A stretch of 64,000 bases of DNA from Omphiscola glabra (GCA_964017045.1 OZ024811.1:13784812-13848811); one strand, 5' to 3'; shown: positions 37,065 to 52,000, numbered from the stretch's first letter. The notes: generated by a model from the sequence alone, not told the origin. Numbers and translations are program-made.

Positions 37065-40000
37065 CTGGAGACAAAAAATTTTTAAAAATTAGGATCAATT
37101 TATTTAAAGATCAAACATTTATTGTTCATAATTTAATCATTGTTTAATTGTGCTTGTGGATTTTGTTTAATAGTTTAACATTAGTGAATTTGTTTTGATA
37201 TTTTTCCAATTGCAAAGAAGAGAAAATAATGACAATAATAGACCATATTAAAGATAATTGTATTGGAATAAGGTATCCCAAGTCATGATAGGGTAAATAA
37301 TTACAAATTTGATATACAAAGTACATGTCATTTCTAAGCATTAAATTTTGTAAACTATTTATTTGTAGAATGTTAGTAATTAAAAAAAATAAGTTTAAGC
37401 TTATAATGGCACCTCAAAAACAGTAGATGAAAAGACTATAGTTAAAAGTCTACTTATCCTGTTAATACAACAGCTACTGTACAGCTATACACAAACCTAT
37501 TGATCTCTCCATACCACAACTACTGTACAGCTATAAATAAACCTTTTGATCTATCCATACGACAGCTACTGTACAGCTATAGATAAACCTATTGATCTCT
37601 CAATACAACTACTGTACAGCTATAGATAAACCTACTGATCTCGCCATATAACAGTTACTGTACAGCTATAGATAAACCTACTGAACTGATCTCACCATAC
37701 AACTACTTTCAAGCTATAGATAAACCTACTGAACTGATCTCGCCATACAACAACTACTGTACAGCTATATATAAACCTACTGATCTCGCCATACAACTAC
37801 TGTACAGCTATATATAAACCTACTGAACTCGCCATACAACAACTATTGTAAAGCTATAGATAAACCTACTGATCTCACCATACAACAACTACTGTACAGC
37901 TATATATAAACCTACTGAACTCGCCATACAACAATTCTTGTAAAGCTATTTAAAGAATAAAACATTTCAGAGGATGTAAAGAATCGATTTAACAATAACT
38001 TGCATAATATGATAATGCCAATTTCAAATATTGTAGAGAACCTACGCCATCTCTGTTTTATCTTCGTCTCAATTTCGTTTTTTGATTGGATGATAACACT
38101 TGCTCACTCTCTTTCGAAATTCAATATACAATTAACCCTACGGCTAGAAATATGATAGTATATTAATGTTTGCTTTCTGTTTAAGAATTTTTTTTATATA
38201 CTACATGAAAAGCTAAATTGTTTGATCTTAGTAAGAAAGAAAAAAATTATAATTAAACTCTAATAATTTGAAATATTTTTTTATAATCTTTGCTTCGAAT
38301 TTTTTAAATAAATTATTTAAAGTTTTTTTTTTTTTTTTTTTTGTAAATTTTTAATTATTGAGTTGTTTGGTAGAAATATAATGATATTTTTTGGGGAGGA
38401 AAAGAGGAGATGGGGATGGATTTGCTGGAAAGGTTTTTAATTTTCAGGAGAAAGTGGAATAATAAAAATCCCGATTTTTAAGCTGTAACTATGTTGTTGG
38501 TTGTAGTTTTTTTAAAAATCTCCCCAAAAGAAAAAAAGCAACAGTATATTGCAACACGAAAGCTTTAATTTTGATTTAAATGCAGTCAAAAGCAAGAAGA
38601 ACATATTTTATATTTATTGGAACATACTTATATAAGTTTGCAAAACAAAAAAATAACAACAAAAAAAAAGAACATTCAAATACTTACCACCTATTTTATG
38701 AAGGCATTAAATTAAAGTTTCATATAAATATATTTTATTTTAATTGAAACATGCCAACGTCAATTTGAAAACAGAAATAAAATTCTACACAATCAATTGA
38801 ATTTGTCAATTAGAACGCCCGTGATTTCAAGCTACTAATTTTATGAGTGAGCTGCTTGTCATTATGAGTGATTATGACTTTTAATCCCATGCGTTCTTTT
38901 GAATTAAATACTAATTCGAAATTATAGGAAGTGGGTGGGCGAGAGTTAACTGTTACTATAATCAACGCTTTCCTCCACCCGTTTTGGCATTTCTCTATAA
39001 CTAGCGTAACTGTTGTCAGTGACACAGGCAATCCGATATCCCTACTCATCAGCCAAAGGTATTTCAAATTTAAAAAAATTGTCAAATGTTAACAACTTTA
39101 AAAATTATTAATATTTTTTTTTAAGGGTTAATATCAGATGATAAAACAGCTCAGCAGGAAACGGAAAGACAACTTACATGCCCAAGAAATGCGAGCTTCA
39201 CCCAAAAAGACCGAGAATATCTTTCTCGAACTGTACACCTGAAAGAGAGCCAGGCATATTCAATGAACACTCAACTTTCTGGTGTGTTTGAAAGAATTCG
39301 AGGTTGATTCTATCAATTTTATGAGTTCATATATAGGTATATCTTGTGTGTGTAAGAGAAAATATATTTTTTATATCAGACAGGTGAAAAAAAAAGACTT
39401 TTCAAAGCTTATGTGTTATTTAGTCTTCTTTCTGCCATACCATGTTTGAGAAGATGCATTAGAAAAGTACATGCATTCCAAGCACGACTAAAGATTACAA
39501 CAAAAAAATAAAAAATTAAACTTAAAAATGAGGTCAAAAAAGAAAAAAAGATAAAGTGAATCAATGATACATGATATATGATACATGATATATGATACAT
39601 GATATAAAATAGAGACGATTGAGAATTTGAATTATCATCAACCTGAATTGAGAGTTGTTGTTTTTTTCTTCATTTATTATTGGGCTTCTTCGAACCTTCC
39701 CAATTCCTATCTTGTTCTGATTTTCTCTGATATTATCCCGATTTTGCTCTGATATATCCTGATTTTACTCTGATATTATCCTGATTTTACTCTTATATTA
39801 TCCTGATTTTACTTTGATATTATCCAGATTTGTGCTCTGATATCATTCTCATTTTGTTCGTAAATAATTCTGATTGTGTTCTGATATTATTTTGTTTTGC
39901 ATTGTACGGAGGAAGGCTTTCGGCCGAAACATCCATTTCATTGGCCTATCCTTCTGTTCAATGCTCGAGCCCCTATCCCGTTCTAAGTACTGTTTTTACG

Positions 40001-43000
40001 TGGATTTAAGGCAGTTTCTACGATTTTTACACTCTTCCTCCTACCCACCTCGTCGAATAATCCCCTAGGTCAGCGGTTCTCAGCCTGTGGGCTGCGACCC
40101 TGTTTGAGGGTCGAACTACCCTTATCATCGGAAAACACATATTTGTGAAGTAGCAACGAAAATAATTTTATGGTTTGGGGGGGCGGGGGGGGGCGGGGCG
40201 GTCACCATAACACGAGGAACTGTATGAAGGGGGTCGCGGCATTAGGACGGTTTAGAACCACTGCCCTAAGTCCAAATTTATTAAAGATGTGTGTGTTTTT
40301 TGCAAACCTTAATAAGCTTATGAAGTCACACTGAGTTCTTTTATATCCAAATGATCGAGGTTTACACTACCATTAACTTGTGGCCGTGGTTTCTGATTTT
40401 TAAATCCATTATGTTAGCTTCGCTTTTGTGTGTTCAGGGTAAAAAAAAAATCTTCGGATGGCTAATGGACCCTCCTTCCCGTCAACCCGAAGCACACAGA
40501 ATCGTTGCCGATGACAACACATTCTATCACATTGGCAGCCCAACCCCCCCCCCCCCCCCAAAAAAAAATCAGTTGTTCCTGTTTTTTAAAAAGGTGAAAA
40601 TGAAGGAAATACGATGCCACAGATTTCATGAAGTAAAATTCCCGATGGTAACTGAGCTAAATGAGATTCTTAAAAATGCCGCAAGTGCGTTTGGTGCGTA
40701 ATATTTTCTCTTATTTTTCGGTAACAGTTGGTGAAATAAAAACGAGTTGGACAGTAGAATATTATTATAAAATAAAATAATTTAAACAGTACATATATAG
40801 TATTTTTAAGAACAACTTTCCTTTTTAGAGTTTGTTTAATTTTTGTACATGATTTTTTTTTTTTTTAAATTGTCTCAACTATTTCGATTCATTATGAGAA
40901 ATCAACATTTTCACTTGCATGGTGCTCTCGAATTTTTTTGGACCCTTACCTCCACTATAATGGGCAGTGTGGTACCTTTCCTATAGAAGGTACACGCCAT
41001 GTCGAAGGTTGGGGCCGGGTCATTCACCTTGGTCTCTGATTGAACCTTCTCCCCCTCACACTTGACCACAACATAGGGGTCCATTCCTGGGCGGAAAACA
41101 ACAATCAAATATAATTACAAATGTATGCTAATTTATTAAAACAAAACGAAAATGTGGCTACTTCAGTCAGAGAGATCATGAGCACGCGTGTTCTGCATGT
41201 TATGTTACCATTGATTAACTGTCTCATCATTATAGAATAGTCGGGGAAAAAGTGTTTCTAAACGAAGTCGGGCGTAAAAGATGTAGATCTGAGTGATATA
41301 GATAATGAGACGCAAAGAGCGACCGTCAGTAGTCTACACGTGAATGTACCGTGGATGCACTTGTAAAAGATGTAGATCTGAGTGATATGGATGCTGAGAC
41401 ACAAAGAGCGACCGTCAGTAGTCTACACGTGAATGTACCGTGGATGCACTTGTAAAAGATGTAGATCTGAGTGATATGGATGCTGAGACACAAAGAGCGA
41501 CCGTCAGTAGTCTACACGTGAATGTACCGTGGATGCACTTGTAAAAGATGTAGATCTGAGTGATATGGATGCTGAGACACAAAGAGCGACAGTAAGTGGT
41601 CGACACGTGAATGTACCGTGGGTGCACTTAAATGCAAAGGAACAGCTTCAACTTGACATGAGTACCCTTAAAATCATGTACATTAGTGCTTCATAGAGTA
41701 TCCTTAAATCAAGTAGTTGTATTGCTTCATAGATTACCCATAAAGTCATGTAGTTTACTACTGTATACAGTACCCGTAAAATCATTTAAGGCTACTGCTG
41801 CATAGATAACCCTTTAAATCATGTTAGGTTACTGCTACAACATAATCTTTCTATAAGTATGATTCTGCTATTGTGTTATTGTTCGTTCTTATCACGCGGA
41901 GCTGACCAAGACAGTTTTCGACGTGAGTAGCAGTCTTGACTTGAGTAGCAGCCTTGACTTGAGTAGCAGCCTTGACGTGAGTAGCAGCCTTGACTTGAGT
42001 AGCAGCCTTGACTTGAGTAGCAGCCTTGACTTGAGTAGCAGCCTTGACTTGAGTAGCAGCCTTGACTTGAGTAGCAGCCTTGACTTGAGTAGCAGCCTTG
42101 ACGTGAGTAGCAGCCTTGACTTGAGTAGCAGCCTTGACTTGAGTAGCAGCCTTGACTTGAGTAGCAGCCTTGACGTGAGTAGCAGCCTTGACTTGAGTAG
42201 CAGCCTTGACTTGAGTAGCAGCCTTGACTTGAGCAGCAGCCTTGACTTGAGCAGCAGCCTTAACTTGAGCAGCAGCCTTGACTTGAGCAGCAGCCTTGAC
42301 TTGAGCAGCAGCCTTGACTTGAGCAGCAGCCTTGACGTGAGCAGCAGCCTTGACTTGAGCAGCAGCCTTGACGTGAGCAGCAGCCTTGACGTGAGCAGCA
42401 GCCTTTACTTCAGCAGCAGCCTTGACGTGAGCAGCAGCCTTGACTTGAGCAGCAGCCTTGACTTGAGTAGCAGCCTTGACTTGAGCAGCAGCCTTGACTT
42501 GAGCAGCAGCCTTGACTTGAGCTGTATTCTGTTTAAAGTCAGGGCGAGTTTCTTAGTTCGTCAGCCTCACTATCACTTTCCGTGCCTATTTGAAAGACCT
42601 TGTCAAGACAACTGGAAATGGACCGGGATGCCTTTGTGGGTGGGTGTGTGTGTGTGTGTGTGTTTCACTGTGCTATTTATGCGTTCCACGTCTCGGGAAT
42701 TGCCGGTATTTTCATATTGCAACTGTCATACCGCCTACGGGAATCCAACTTCAGGTTTGATTTCAGAGTTCTGTCTTCTCTCTTAGATGAGTTGCCGTCC
42801 AAGGTAAACGCATCCCCATCCACCAGTGGTGCTGGTATTGTTCTTGTTTGTCTAGATTTTTTTGTTTGGGTTCCAAATCCAGTTCACATGTGTGGGATTA
42901 ACTCACTTTAAACCACTTAGCACACTAAAAGGGTCTTTTGTTTTCAAATAATAAAACTAAAACAAATTCTCGTGCAAAAAAAAAAAAAAAAAGAAAGAAA

Positions 43001-46000
43001 AGACGCTTATGTAAGAACAAATGTTTTATTATTTTTTTTTTTTAAATTTGAGGAATTGTGGGAGCCGGTATGGGTTTATTTTAAAGGTTTGAAGCAGGAA
43101 ATGAAACTAAGTGCGGGAAAAAAAAGAGAACATATAGGCCTGGCAAGGCTGTATTCTCACCTCCTTTTTCTCCCGGTGGCAGTTCCACGCCTTCAACTTT
43201 CTCCACCACGATGGTGGTCACCAGCTTATACTGACCACCGCAGCATCCGGTGGCAGGAGCGTCAAGAGTTAGCTCCCTGCGCAACAACACGGGCAAAGTA
43301 AATAATAATAATAATATGTATATATACATATTTATTACCGTTAATGCAACGATAGTATAATAATAGAAACAAGCATATATTGTACTTTAAATACCCCAAG
43401 AGACACTCTTCTCTCTCTCTTAATCATCTCAAATTGAGAGACACAACAATCACATTTCTACTGCTCAAAGCACAGGAAAGTTAGCATGAGAAACGTGTTA
43501 CATAACATGGATACTTTTAGTTTAAACAACAACAACAAAAAAAAGAAGACAGGAAATGATCTACTTTGTAAACGTGTTGAGCACAGCGTGCACAAGACAT
43601 TTTTTGAAGAACAGTGTTTCCCAACATCATTTTTTTCCACGCGGCCCTGGTGAGTTACTAAAGAGGGATAATGCACCTAACGAGGGACAATGCTCCTAAC
43701 GAGGGACAAGTCATCCTATTTTAGCAATGGTTACCGGAAATTTGTTTGAAAGAAATTTAGTCGACGGAAAATTGATCGACGGAAATTTAATCGAATGGAA
43801 ATTTGTTCGATCCTTTTTTCTGTTCACACGTTAAAATGTTCGTCAAATTTCTTTTTAAACGCACTATACTATATAGTAAAAAAAATAATGCGCCATAAAA
43901 GAAATTACTTCAAATTTGACGCAAAATTTGATAGTGTGGACTGAAAAAAGGATTCGACCAAATTTCAGTTCGATCGAATTTCCGTCGATGAGTTTTCCTT
44001 CGACGAAATTTCTTTCAAACAAATTTCCGGATGTGGTTATCCTCTTTTTAGCAATAGTTAAGGCCTATCCACCCCAAAAAAAAATATTTCAATTTCGTTC
44101 AGTCAGTTTTGTCATTGACATTCAATATTGTAGAATAAAACTAACGATACGTTGGAATAAGTTAAATAAATTTACTATATTTGTATTTCAATAAATGACA
44201 TAAATAACATTGTCCCACACAACGGTGCCTACTCGGGTGTGGTGGGGGGGAGGGAGAATGATGCAGTTGCTTCCAATCTGAGCTGAGAGGTGTGGAAACA
44301 CCCCCCCCCCCCCCGGGTCTGCATTTGAATTTCTCCAGGTAAAAAAAAAATTTTAAAGTGAACAATACAATAATTACTCAATATTTTTTTTTTATTATAA
44401 TTTTTTACAATTATTTTTGTTAAGAGGGAGAAAAATATCTTTATTCACCTTGAAGCTTTAGCGGTGAAATTTACTCCAACCCTATCGTATGTAACGCAAT
44501 GAAATCACAGCACAGCCGGCAAGTCACTCGATCATCCAACGAATTTTTTAAGAATTCAACCAATTAAAAAAAATTATAGACCTTCTAAACTTCCTGTTTT
44601 TCCTTTATTTTTAAAAAAACATTCACACGATATAATTTATTTTTTATAAAAAAATTATATTATTTTTTTAAATCAACATTGTTATTTAAAAGCCAGCAAT
44701 GCTCTAACAATGTTGTAACTTTAAATTATTTCATTTCTAAAATTCAGTAGTGAAATCCCGAATTGAACACCAATTTTTGTGACTGGCATGCAGTGGCGTA
44801 ACAACGGCTTGCCATTGGGGCAGTTGCCAAGGGCGTCGGCCTGCGCCAGTTCAAAAGGGCGCCGCTAAATCTCTAATTTTTAAATTTTTATTATTTAAAA
44901 AATAAATTAGCCAAGGGCGCCAAAAACCCAGTTACGCCTCTGCTGGCATGATCCACAGCACAAAACGTATCCTGATCCACAGTACAAAACTTATCCTGAT
45001 CCACAGTACAAAACTTATCCTGATCCCCAGCACAAAACTTATCCTGATCCACAGCACAAAACTTATCCTGATCCACAGCACAAAACTTATCCTGATCCAC
45101 AGCACAAAACTTATCCTGATCCACAGTACAAAACTTATCCTGATCCACAGCACAAAACTTATCCTGATCCAAGGTACAAAACTTATCCTGATCCACAGTA
45201 CAAAACTTATCCTGATCCACAGCACAAAACTTATCCTGATCCACCGCACAAAACTTATCCTGATCCACAGTACAAAACTTATCCTGATCCACCGCACAAA
45301 ACTTATCCTGATCCACAGTACAAAACTTATTCAGATCCACAGCACAAAACGTATCCAGTCCAAGGTCTATCGGTGGAAAACAGGTTGGCTTCTAACACTC
45401 GAAAAAAAAAAGGGGTGGGGGTGGTGATAGATGCCCTTTGTGCCAAACTCTCATTCTGACAAGAGTAATGTATTTTCTTAATAGGAGACTGAATGTCCAC
45501 CCCAATTAAAATAATCTTCAAACTGACATTTTGAGTGGATTGCGAGTTGAGAAACACTGTTTGAAAAAAAAAGAATAATAATTATTTTACAAGGCTATTT
45601 TTAGAAACAAAACTTACCGGAACTTACTAAATACGCTGCGTGTAATTTTACAACAAAAAAGTAGCCATAGATTAGTTTACATGATGGGAGCATTCGTAGA
45701 TATCATTTGTTTCAAACACAACAGTAGGATTTTAATTTAATCTATACGAGCTTAATGCACGAAGAAGCATAAATGTTGTCTCAGTAGCAAACATGTTGTC
45801 TGTTAGCATACATACTATCTAAGTAGCTTAAATGTTGTCTAAGTAGCATAAATGTGGTCTAGGTAACATAAACGTTGTCTAAGTAGCATAAATGTCGTCT
45901 AAGTAGCATACATGATGTCTCATTAGCATAAATGTTGTCTAAGTAGAATAAATCTAGTATCAGTAACATAAATGTTGTCTAAGTAGCATAAATGTTGTCT

Positions 46001-49000
46001 AAATAGCATAACTGTTGTCTCGGTCACATAATATCGGCTCAGTAGTATAAATGTTGTCTTAGTGGCATAAATGTTGTCTTAGTAGCTGAACTGTCATATC
46101 AATATGTTAAAGGTTGTTTAAGTAGCACAAATATTGTCTCAGTAGCATAACTGTTGATATCCACATCATTATAGTCTAAGATTATTCATTAGTTGTTAGA
46201 TCGGGGCAGGGGGTGGGGGTGGTCCTAGGACTACGGCCCGCGGGCCAGATTCGGCGTGCCAGGAGGTCCTTAATCCGTCACGCCTGGCCGCCGTAAAGGT
46301 ACATCGCAGTACTGCCACATTTAGAGCCGGACATTGATCATCTCATTAGCCACATTCCCCTTTCAACGAATAGTATGCTTATGTTAATTATATTTTCCTC
46401 CCCTCTAAATGAGATATGTGCAGTGTGTATAGAATTCGTTCCTTTTTCCCCACTATAAATGAGATATGTGCAGTGTGTATTGAATTCGTTCATTTTTCCC
46501 CACAATAAATGAGATATGTGCAGTGTGTATAGAATTCGTTCATTTTTCCCCACTATAAATGAGATATGTGCATAGATCTTTTTTTTTAAATCAGGCCCTC
46601 AACTGTGTCTAAGGGACACTGATTCGGCACCTGGTTTAAAATTCTAAGGAACCCTGCGATAGATGATTTAAACTAGTAAAATTTTTTTTGGCCTTATTTT
46701 AGTTCAGTCACGTGGTATTTTCGCCGATTACAGACACTAGACACCCTTGTGTACAGTCAGTGGTGTACTACTTTCGTCCCAAGACCAATTTAGGGTACTT
46801 GTCTGGCCTTTCACGGATAGCATTGTCACAGATAGCACTGTCTTAAAACAGACATTTTTCAATGCCAGCAGCCAGGAAACCATTTACTTAGCCAGACCCT
46901 ACCATCCATCTATCCATCCATCCATCCACCCGTTCATCCATCCATCCATCCATCCACCACCCGTCCATCCATCCATCCATCCATCCACCCGTCCGTCCAT
47001 CCATCCATCCATCCACCCGTCCATCCATCCGTCCATCCATCCATCCATCCATCCACCCATCCACCCGTCCATCCATCCACACGTCCATCCATCCATCCAT
47101 CCATCCACCCGTCCATCCATGTGGCGTTTCAGCCCATGTAGAGCTTTGGTCTGCCTCACCACCTCCTTCCACTCAGATCTACCTGATACTTTTCTTTTCC
47201 ATGCTTGGATTCCCAGTTGCTGTAGAGCCCTCTCCACATCATTCAGCTAGGCCTAGGCCTGCCTTTGAGCCGTTTTCCTCTGGGGGTTCTGGTAGTGCAC
47301 CGTACCATATCACTTTTACACAATTTTTAGTCCGTAAGCTATCACGGAAAGCGCATAATTTACACTGGCCTCGACCCGTCACAGGTAGCACTTACTTAAC
47401 ACTGGCCTCACCCAGTCACAGATAGCACTTACTTAGCACGTGCCCATCCCTGTATCAGATTACCTTGCACGGGGCCCAAACTCTCACAGAGAGATTTACC
47501 TTGCATTGGACTTGTTGCTGGTGTACAATCGAAGCATGAACTCCCCGACAGCATCGTCATGGTCGCAGCACGGGAAGATGACGTATCGTCCTCTGTGTAA
47601 CGTGCAAGAGGCGAAAACATTTCTTGATTTTGAGAATTTTGAGCTGTAGAGGATATCACCGTGTGTGTGAACACGGTAGTTTCTATTCTGTTCAACCTGT
47701 CAATCAAAACAAGTTATTTTCTTTTTTTTTAAAATTCTTTATACAAGCTTCGTTTTCTTTCGTGTGTTTCTGTGTCAAAAATTTTCCGACGGCTAATTGC
47801 CTAATTCCTGTCATTCTATCGAACGGAAACTTGGCACATAGACTCGTTGTTGATGACAACCCCTTCTATAAAATTTTCAGCACCCCACCTCCAACCCCCT
47901 CAATTCCGTTTTTCCTGAATCGCAAGGGGAAGATAAATGAATTATGACGCAAATCATTTCATGAAATAAAAATTTCAGATAACTGCGCTAAATGACATTC
48001 TTAAAAATTGCGCTTGTGCGTTTTCATCGGCGACATTGTCTATTTGCCAGGTTTCAGCTCGATAGGTTGACGGGAAGTGGGTCAATTAGTCGTCCGAAGA
48101 TTTTCGCCACCCAGCAGGAAAGGAACACACCAACAAAAGCGACGCTAAATTAAAGTCTTAAAAAAAATTAGGATTCAGTACAATAAATAACAGTTATGTA
48201 GGTAAAAATTAAATGGACATAATAGTTAGGTTGCCTACCTATACCTAACAAGAAAACAAGTGCTCGCCAAAGAAATCATGCAGGGCACAACTAGAGGAGG
48301 GAGATGAAGAGGAAGACGGAGAAAAAGATTGGAAGATAACATCAAAAAGTGGACGGGATTAAAGCTAGGTGATGCTATGCGTAGTGCAGGAGACCGAGAA
48401 GAATGGAGAAGGATAGTTTTCGTGTCATCTGTGGCGCCCCCAAACGGTCCAAGGACTAAGGGACATGATGATGATGATGATGATGATGACTTATACCTAA
48501 AAATCAAAGAAAAGAATAATAATCGGCACAATTCCCTGAAGTGAAATATCAGAAAACGAAAAGAGAGTGGCTGGATGATTTTCGAAATGTGTTTGAAGTT
48601 GTAATGATCAAGCTTTACCTGTGACCAGTAACAGAATAGAGATTCCAAATGAAATAGATGTATTACACTGACCTTAATGATGTAAAAACCAATTGTGTTT
48701 TTCTTGTCGGCAAGAGCGACTCTTGCAAGCGTCACATCTCGTTGTTCAAGGGAAACCATGATCGTGTCTTCTGGGGCGGTCACATCAAACACATACTGGT
48801 GGATAAAATGTCAACTTTTGATACATTTGAAACACATACTGGCATATGGATGGTGAACGCACCTTAACTTTTGTTACATTTCAAACACATTCTGGCATAT
48901 GGACGGTGAATGCACCTTAACCTTTGTTACATTTCATACACAACCTGGCATACGGTGCATGCATATCAAATTCTGTTACATCTCATAGACTTTTTCCTCG

Positions 49001-52000
49001 ATAAAAAAGTCAAAATGATCTACCAGATAAGAATTATTATTTTTGTATGCCTTCCCCAAACCTAAAAAACCACCACAAATAATACGATGTATACTATAAG
49101 GGGGGCCGCTTATAAAACCTACTGTAAACCTTCTGGTTCATTTTAAATACAAGCGGGTATTTTTATTTTTATAAATAAACCTTCGGCATTTTATATTTTT
49201 GTAATGGGGACCCTTTTAGACTTAAATAAATAAAGCTTTTAATTCATCAAATACATAAAATATTGTAGATTGATACTAACAAACCAGCTGAAATGGAGAA
49301 CTCATTTTTTGAAAAGTGCACGAATCTTCGTCGCATAAAACACTTTGAAACCAAAAATATGAAAAAGCTGTAACATTGGGGGAAAAAAAAATGTTTCGTA
49401 AATTTTATTTAAGGCAAAACAGTCCTGCCTTCTTTTGTTCAAGCACCAAAAAACGTGATACGGATTTTGAAACCGTAACATGAAATCTTTCAATGTTGGT
49501 AGCATGAGAATCAACACAAACGTAACCCATCAAAGAAATGTAAACGTCACCGATGAAAAAAAAAGTGTTTTTTCTCTTCACAAGACAATTCTTTATGTTA
49601 CACTTGTATGCACACGTCAAAGTAGCATCTCGGTGATTCATAGTTTCAACGGAACGTCTTGCAGATTTAATCAGCCTTTCAAAGCATTGCTTGAAAAATC
49701 AAGACACGTTATGAATCAATTTTTTTTAGCAATACGTCCGGAGAGTTTAAAATATTTAAGCCCGAACAGTCCTAAATGTTTAGGCCGACCACAACATCGT
49801 TTGCAACATGGACGGACCTTTATCGAGAGTAACTTAGGGCTGCTCAGGAACCTACCGAGTGTACCTGGGGGGTTGATCAAGACCTTATCCAGTGAACCTG
49901 GGGGTTGCTCAGGACCTTACCGAGTGTACCTGGAGGTTGCTCAGGACCTTACCGAGTGTACCTGGAGGTTGCTCAGGACTCGAGCGTACCTGGGGGGGGG
50001 CTCAGAAACTTATCGAGCGTACCTGGGGGTAGCTCAGAAACTTATCGAGCGTACCTGGGGGTAGCTCAGGACTTGAGCGTACCTGGTTGTTGCTCAGAAC
50101 CTTATCGAGCGTACCTGGTTGTTGCTCAGAACCATCTCGAGCGTACCTGGGGGTTGCTCAGGAAATTGTTAGAGTCCACCTTGTTGCCTCCGTTTCTCCC
50201 ATTAATCTTCCATTCGCTGAACAAAATCGCCTCGTTCCAGGTTTTTTTCAGGGAAAAGAAATTAGTGTTGACAAAGTGGCACATGTCGACGCACGTGAAG
50301 TACGTCATGAAGTCTTGGAAAGACATACTGTCGTGAGTACAATTTTCAATGCATTTTTGAAAAGTTCTATAAAACAATTTTATGAAAATACGATCTCAGG
50401 AATGTAAGTCAATGTAAAGAATTATAGGAAGATGTTAAAAATAATATAATTTAATTTGTTTGTGTATTTCTTTTTTTTTTCCCCCGTCTTTGTTTGGTTA
50501 ACAACACTAAAAGTAAAACGTATTAAAAATATATAAAACTGATTTTTTTCCTTTAAAAGGGAACTTCGGTTTTATTATTAAATAATACAATTAAATTATT
50601 TTATTCAGATTCAGCGCGGTATTGTTCAAGCAGTTCAAAAAATATTGTTATATTAGCTGTTGTTACATTCTTAGGCAGCCCTAAACACGTGGACCATTTT
50701 ATTATGGGTGCACAAAAATTTATTAAAAAAAACTTTCGCAGAGAAACATACCAAAACTCCCCGTCAAGCCCAAACTTGATGCCAAGTTTGGCCCATTCAT
50801 TTAGGGGCAATCTTTTAATCTCGGCTGAGCTGAAATGAAATGTTGAAAAACGTGCCCGTTGGTCGCGATTAAACGAATACTGGTAAACACATCCAGTTAT
50901 GGCAACATCGTCATAACAATGTTTATTAAACAAACTTAAAATACGTTTATTTTTTTTTTCATCAAAAAATAATTAGGGTTTTAACAATATTAAGAAAAAG
51001 TGTGCATCAATATCTTTATGAAAATTTAAAAAAAAAACAAAAAACTATTCTATTTTGCTAATTTGATTAAAATCAATGATACGAAATCTAAATTTTTAAC
51101 TATGCTTTATGTTAAGATTTCCTCGGTGATGCAACGTATAACTAATGTAATAGTTGAACATGATATTTTATGCTTGACACAAAGCCAGAACTATTTTATG
51201 ATAAGGTTTCGACTAAATGGCTTCTCCATCAGACAGTACCAAACAAGGAAAAAAAACCAAACAAAATATTTAAAATTCGAAAAACTTAAGTATTCCAAGA
51301 TCACAATATAGCTCTATCAGTCTCTGTGTAGAAAACTTTAGCAAATGTGTTTTAAATACACTAGGGCTGATTACGTTAACATACATTTTACTCTGATGAC
51401 ATCTTCATTATCTTGTTCCATTTGTTGGCAAGACCATCTAATTTCGATGTATTATTATTTTTTTTTTAAATGTTGTTTCAAGTGGAATGTATGTCCAAAC
51501 ATGGATTTTTAAAAAAATATTCAGTGCCGGACATACACGATGACCGAATCTTACCCATCTGACCATGGTCCGGTCCACTCTCTATCTCCCCATGGATTGA
51601 ATAAACGGACTATCCTAATCCGTTCGCCCAAAGTTCCTTGAAGGCCCTGCTGGACTTCGATCTCTTTAATCTGAAAAAACACCATGTCATAAGATCAACG
51701 GATACTTACTTCTTTAATATCGTTAGTTTACATTATATTAGCAACATAATATTTTAATTTTTGAAGAAAAAAAAATGTGTCTGAAAATTTACACTAAAAT
51801 AAAAAAAAAAGTATATTGCTCGATTGTCAAATTTCTCTACTTTCTGCCCCACACCCCTTTTGTTGACTTATATATATTTTGCTTCTGGTGTGTCCTGCTT
51901 CCCTTGCGCTACCAACCCTCCCCCCTCACTCAACATGTTTTATATCAACAGTACTGTGTGAAAAAAAAAAAAAGAAGCTGTCACGCAGCAAGTGCCCACG

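Noticed and set aside
44891..45427. Long ORFs on both strands over the 24-bp array
   Set aside because: A stop-free unit whose length is a multiple of three keeps several frames open at once; all predicted peptides are pure repeats.
46747..47250. [10 protein letters not shown] or WMDGWMDG ORFs
   Set aside because: Both come from the ATCC-type microsatellite read on opposite strands.
48235..48792. 185-codon minus-strand ORF
   Set aside because: Only its first 40 codons are real (calpain exon 10); the rest is intron and an antisense LINE tail.
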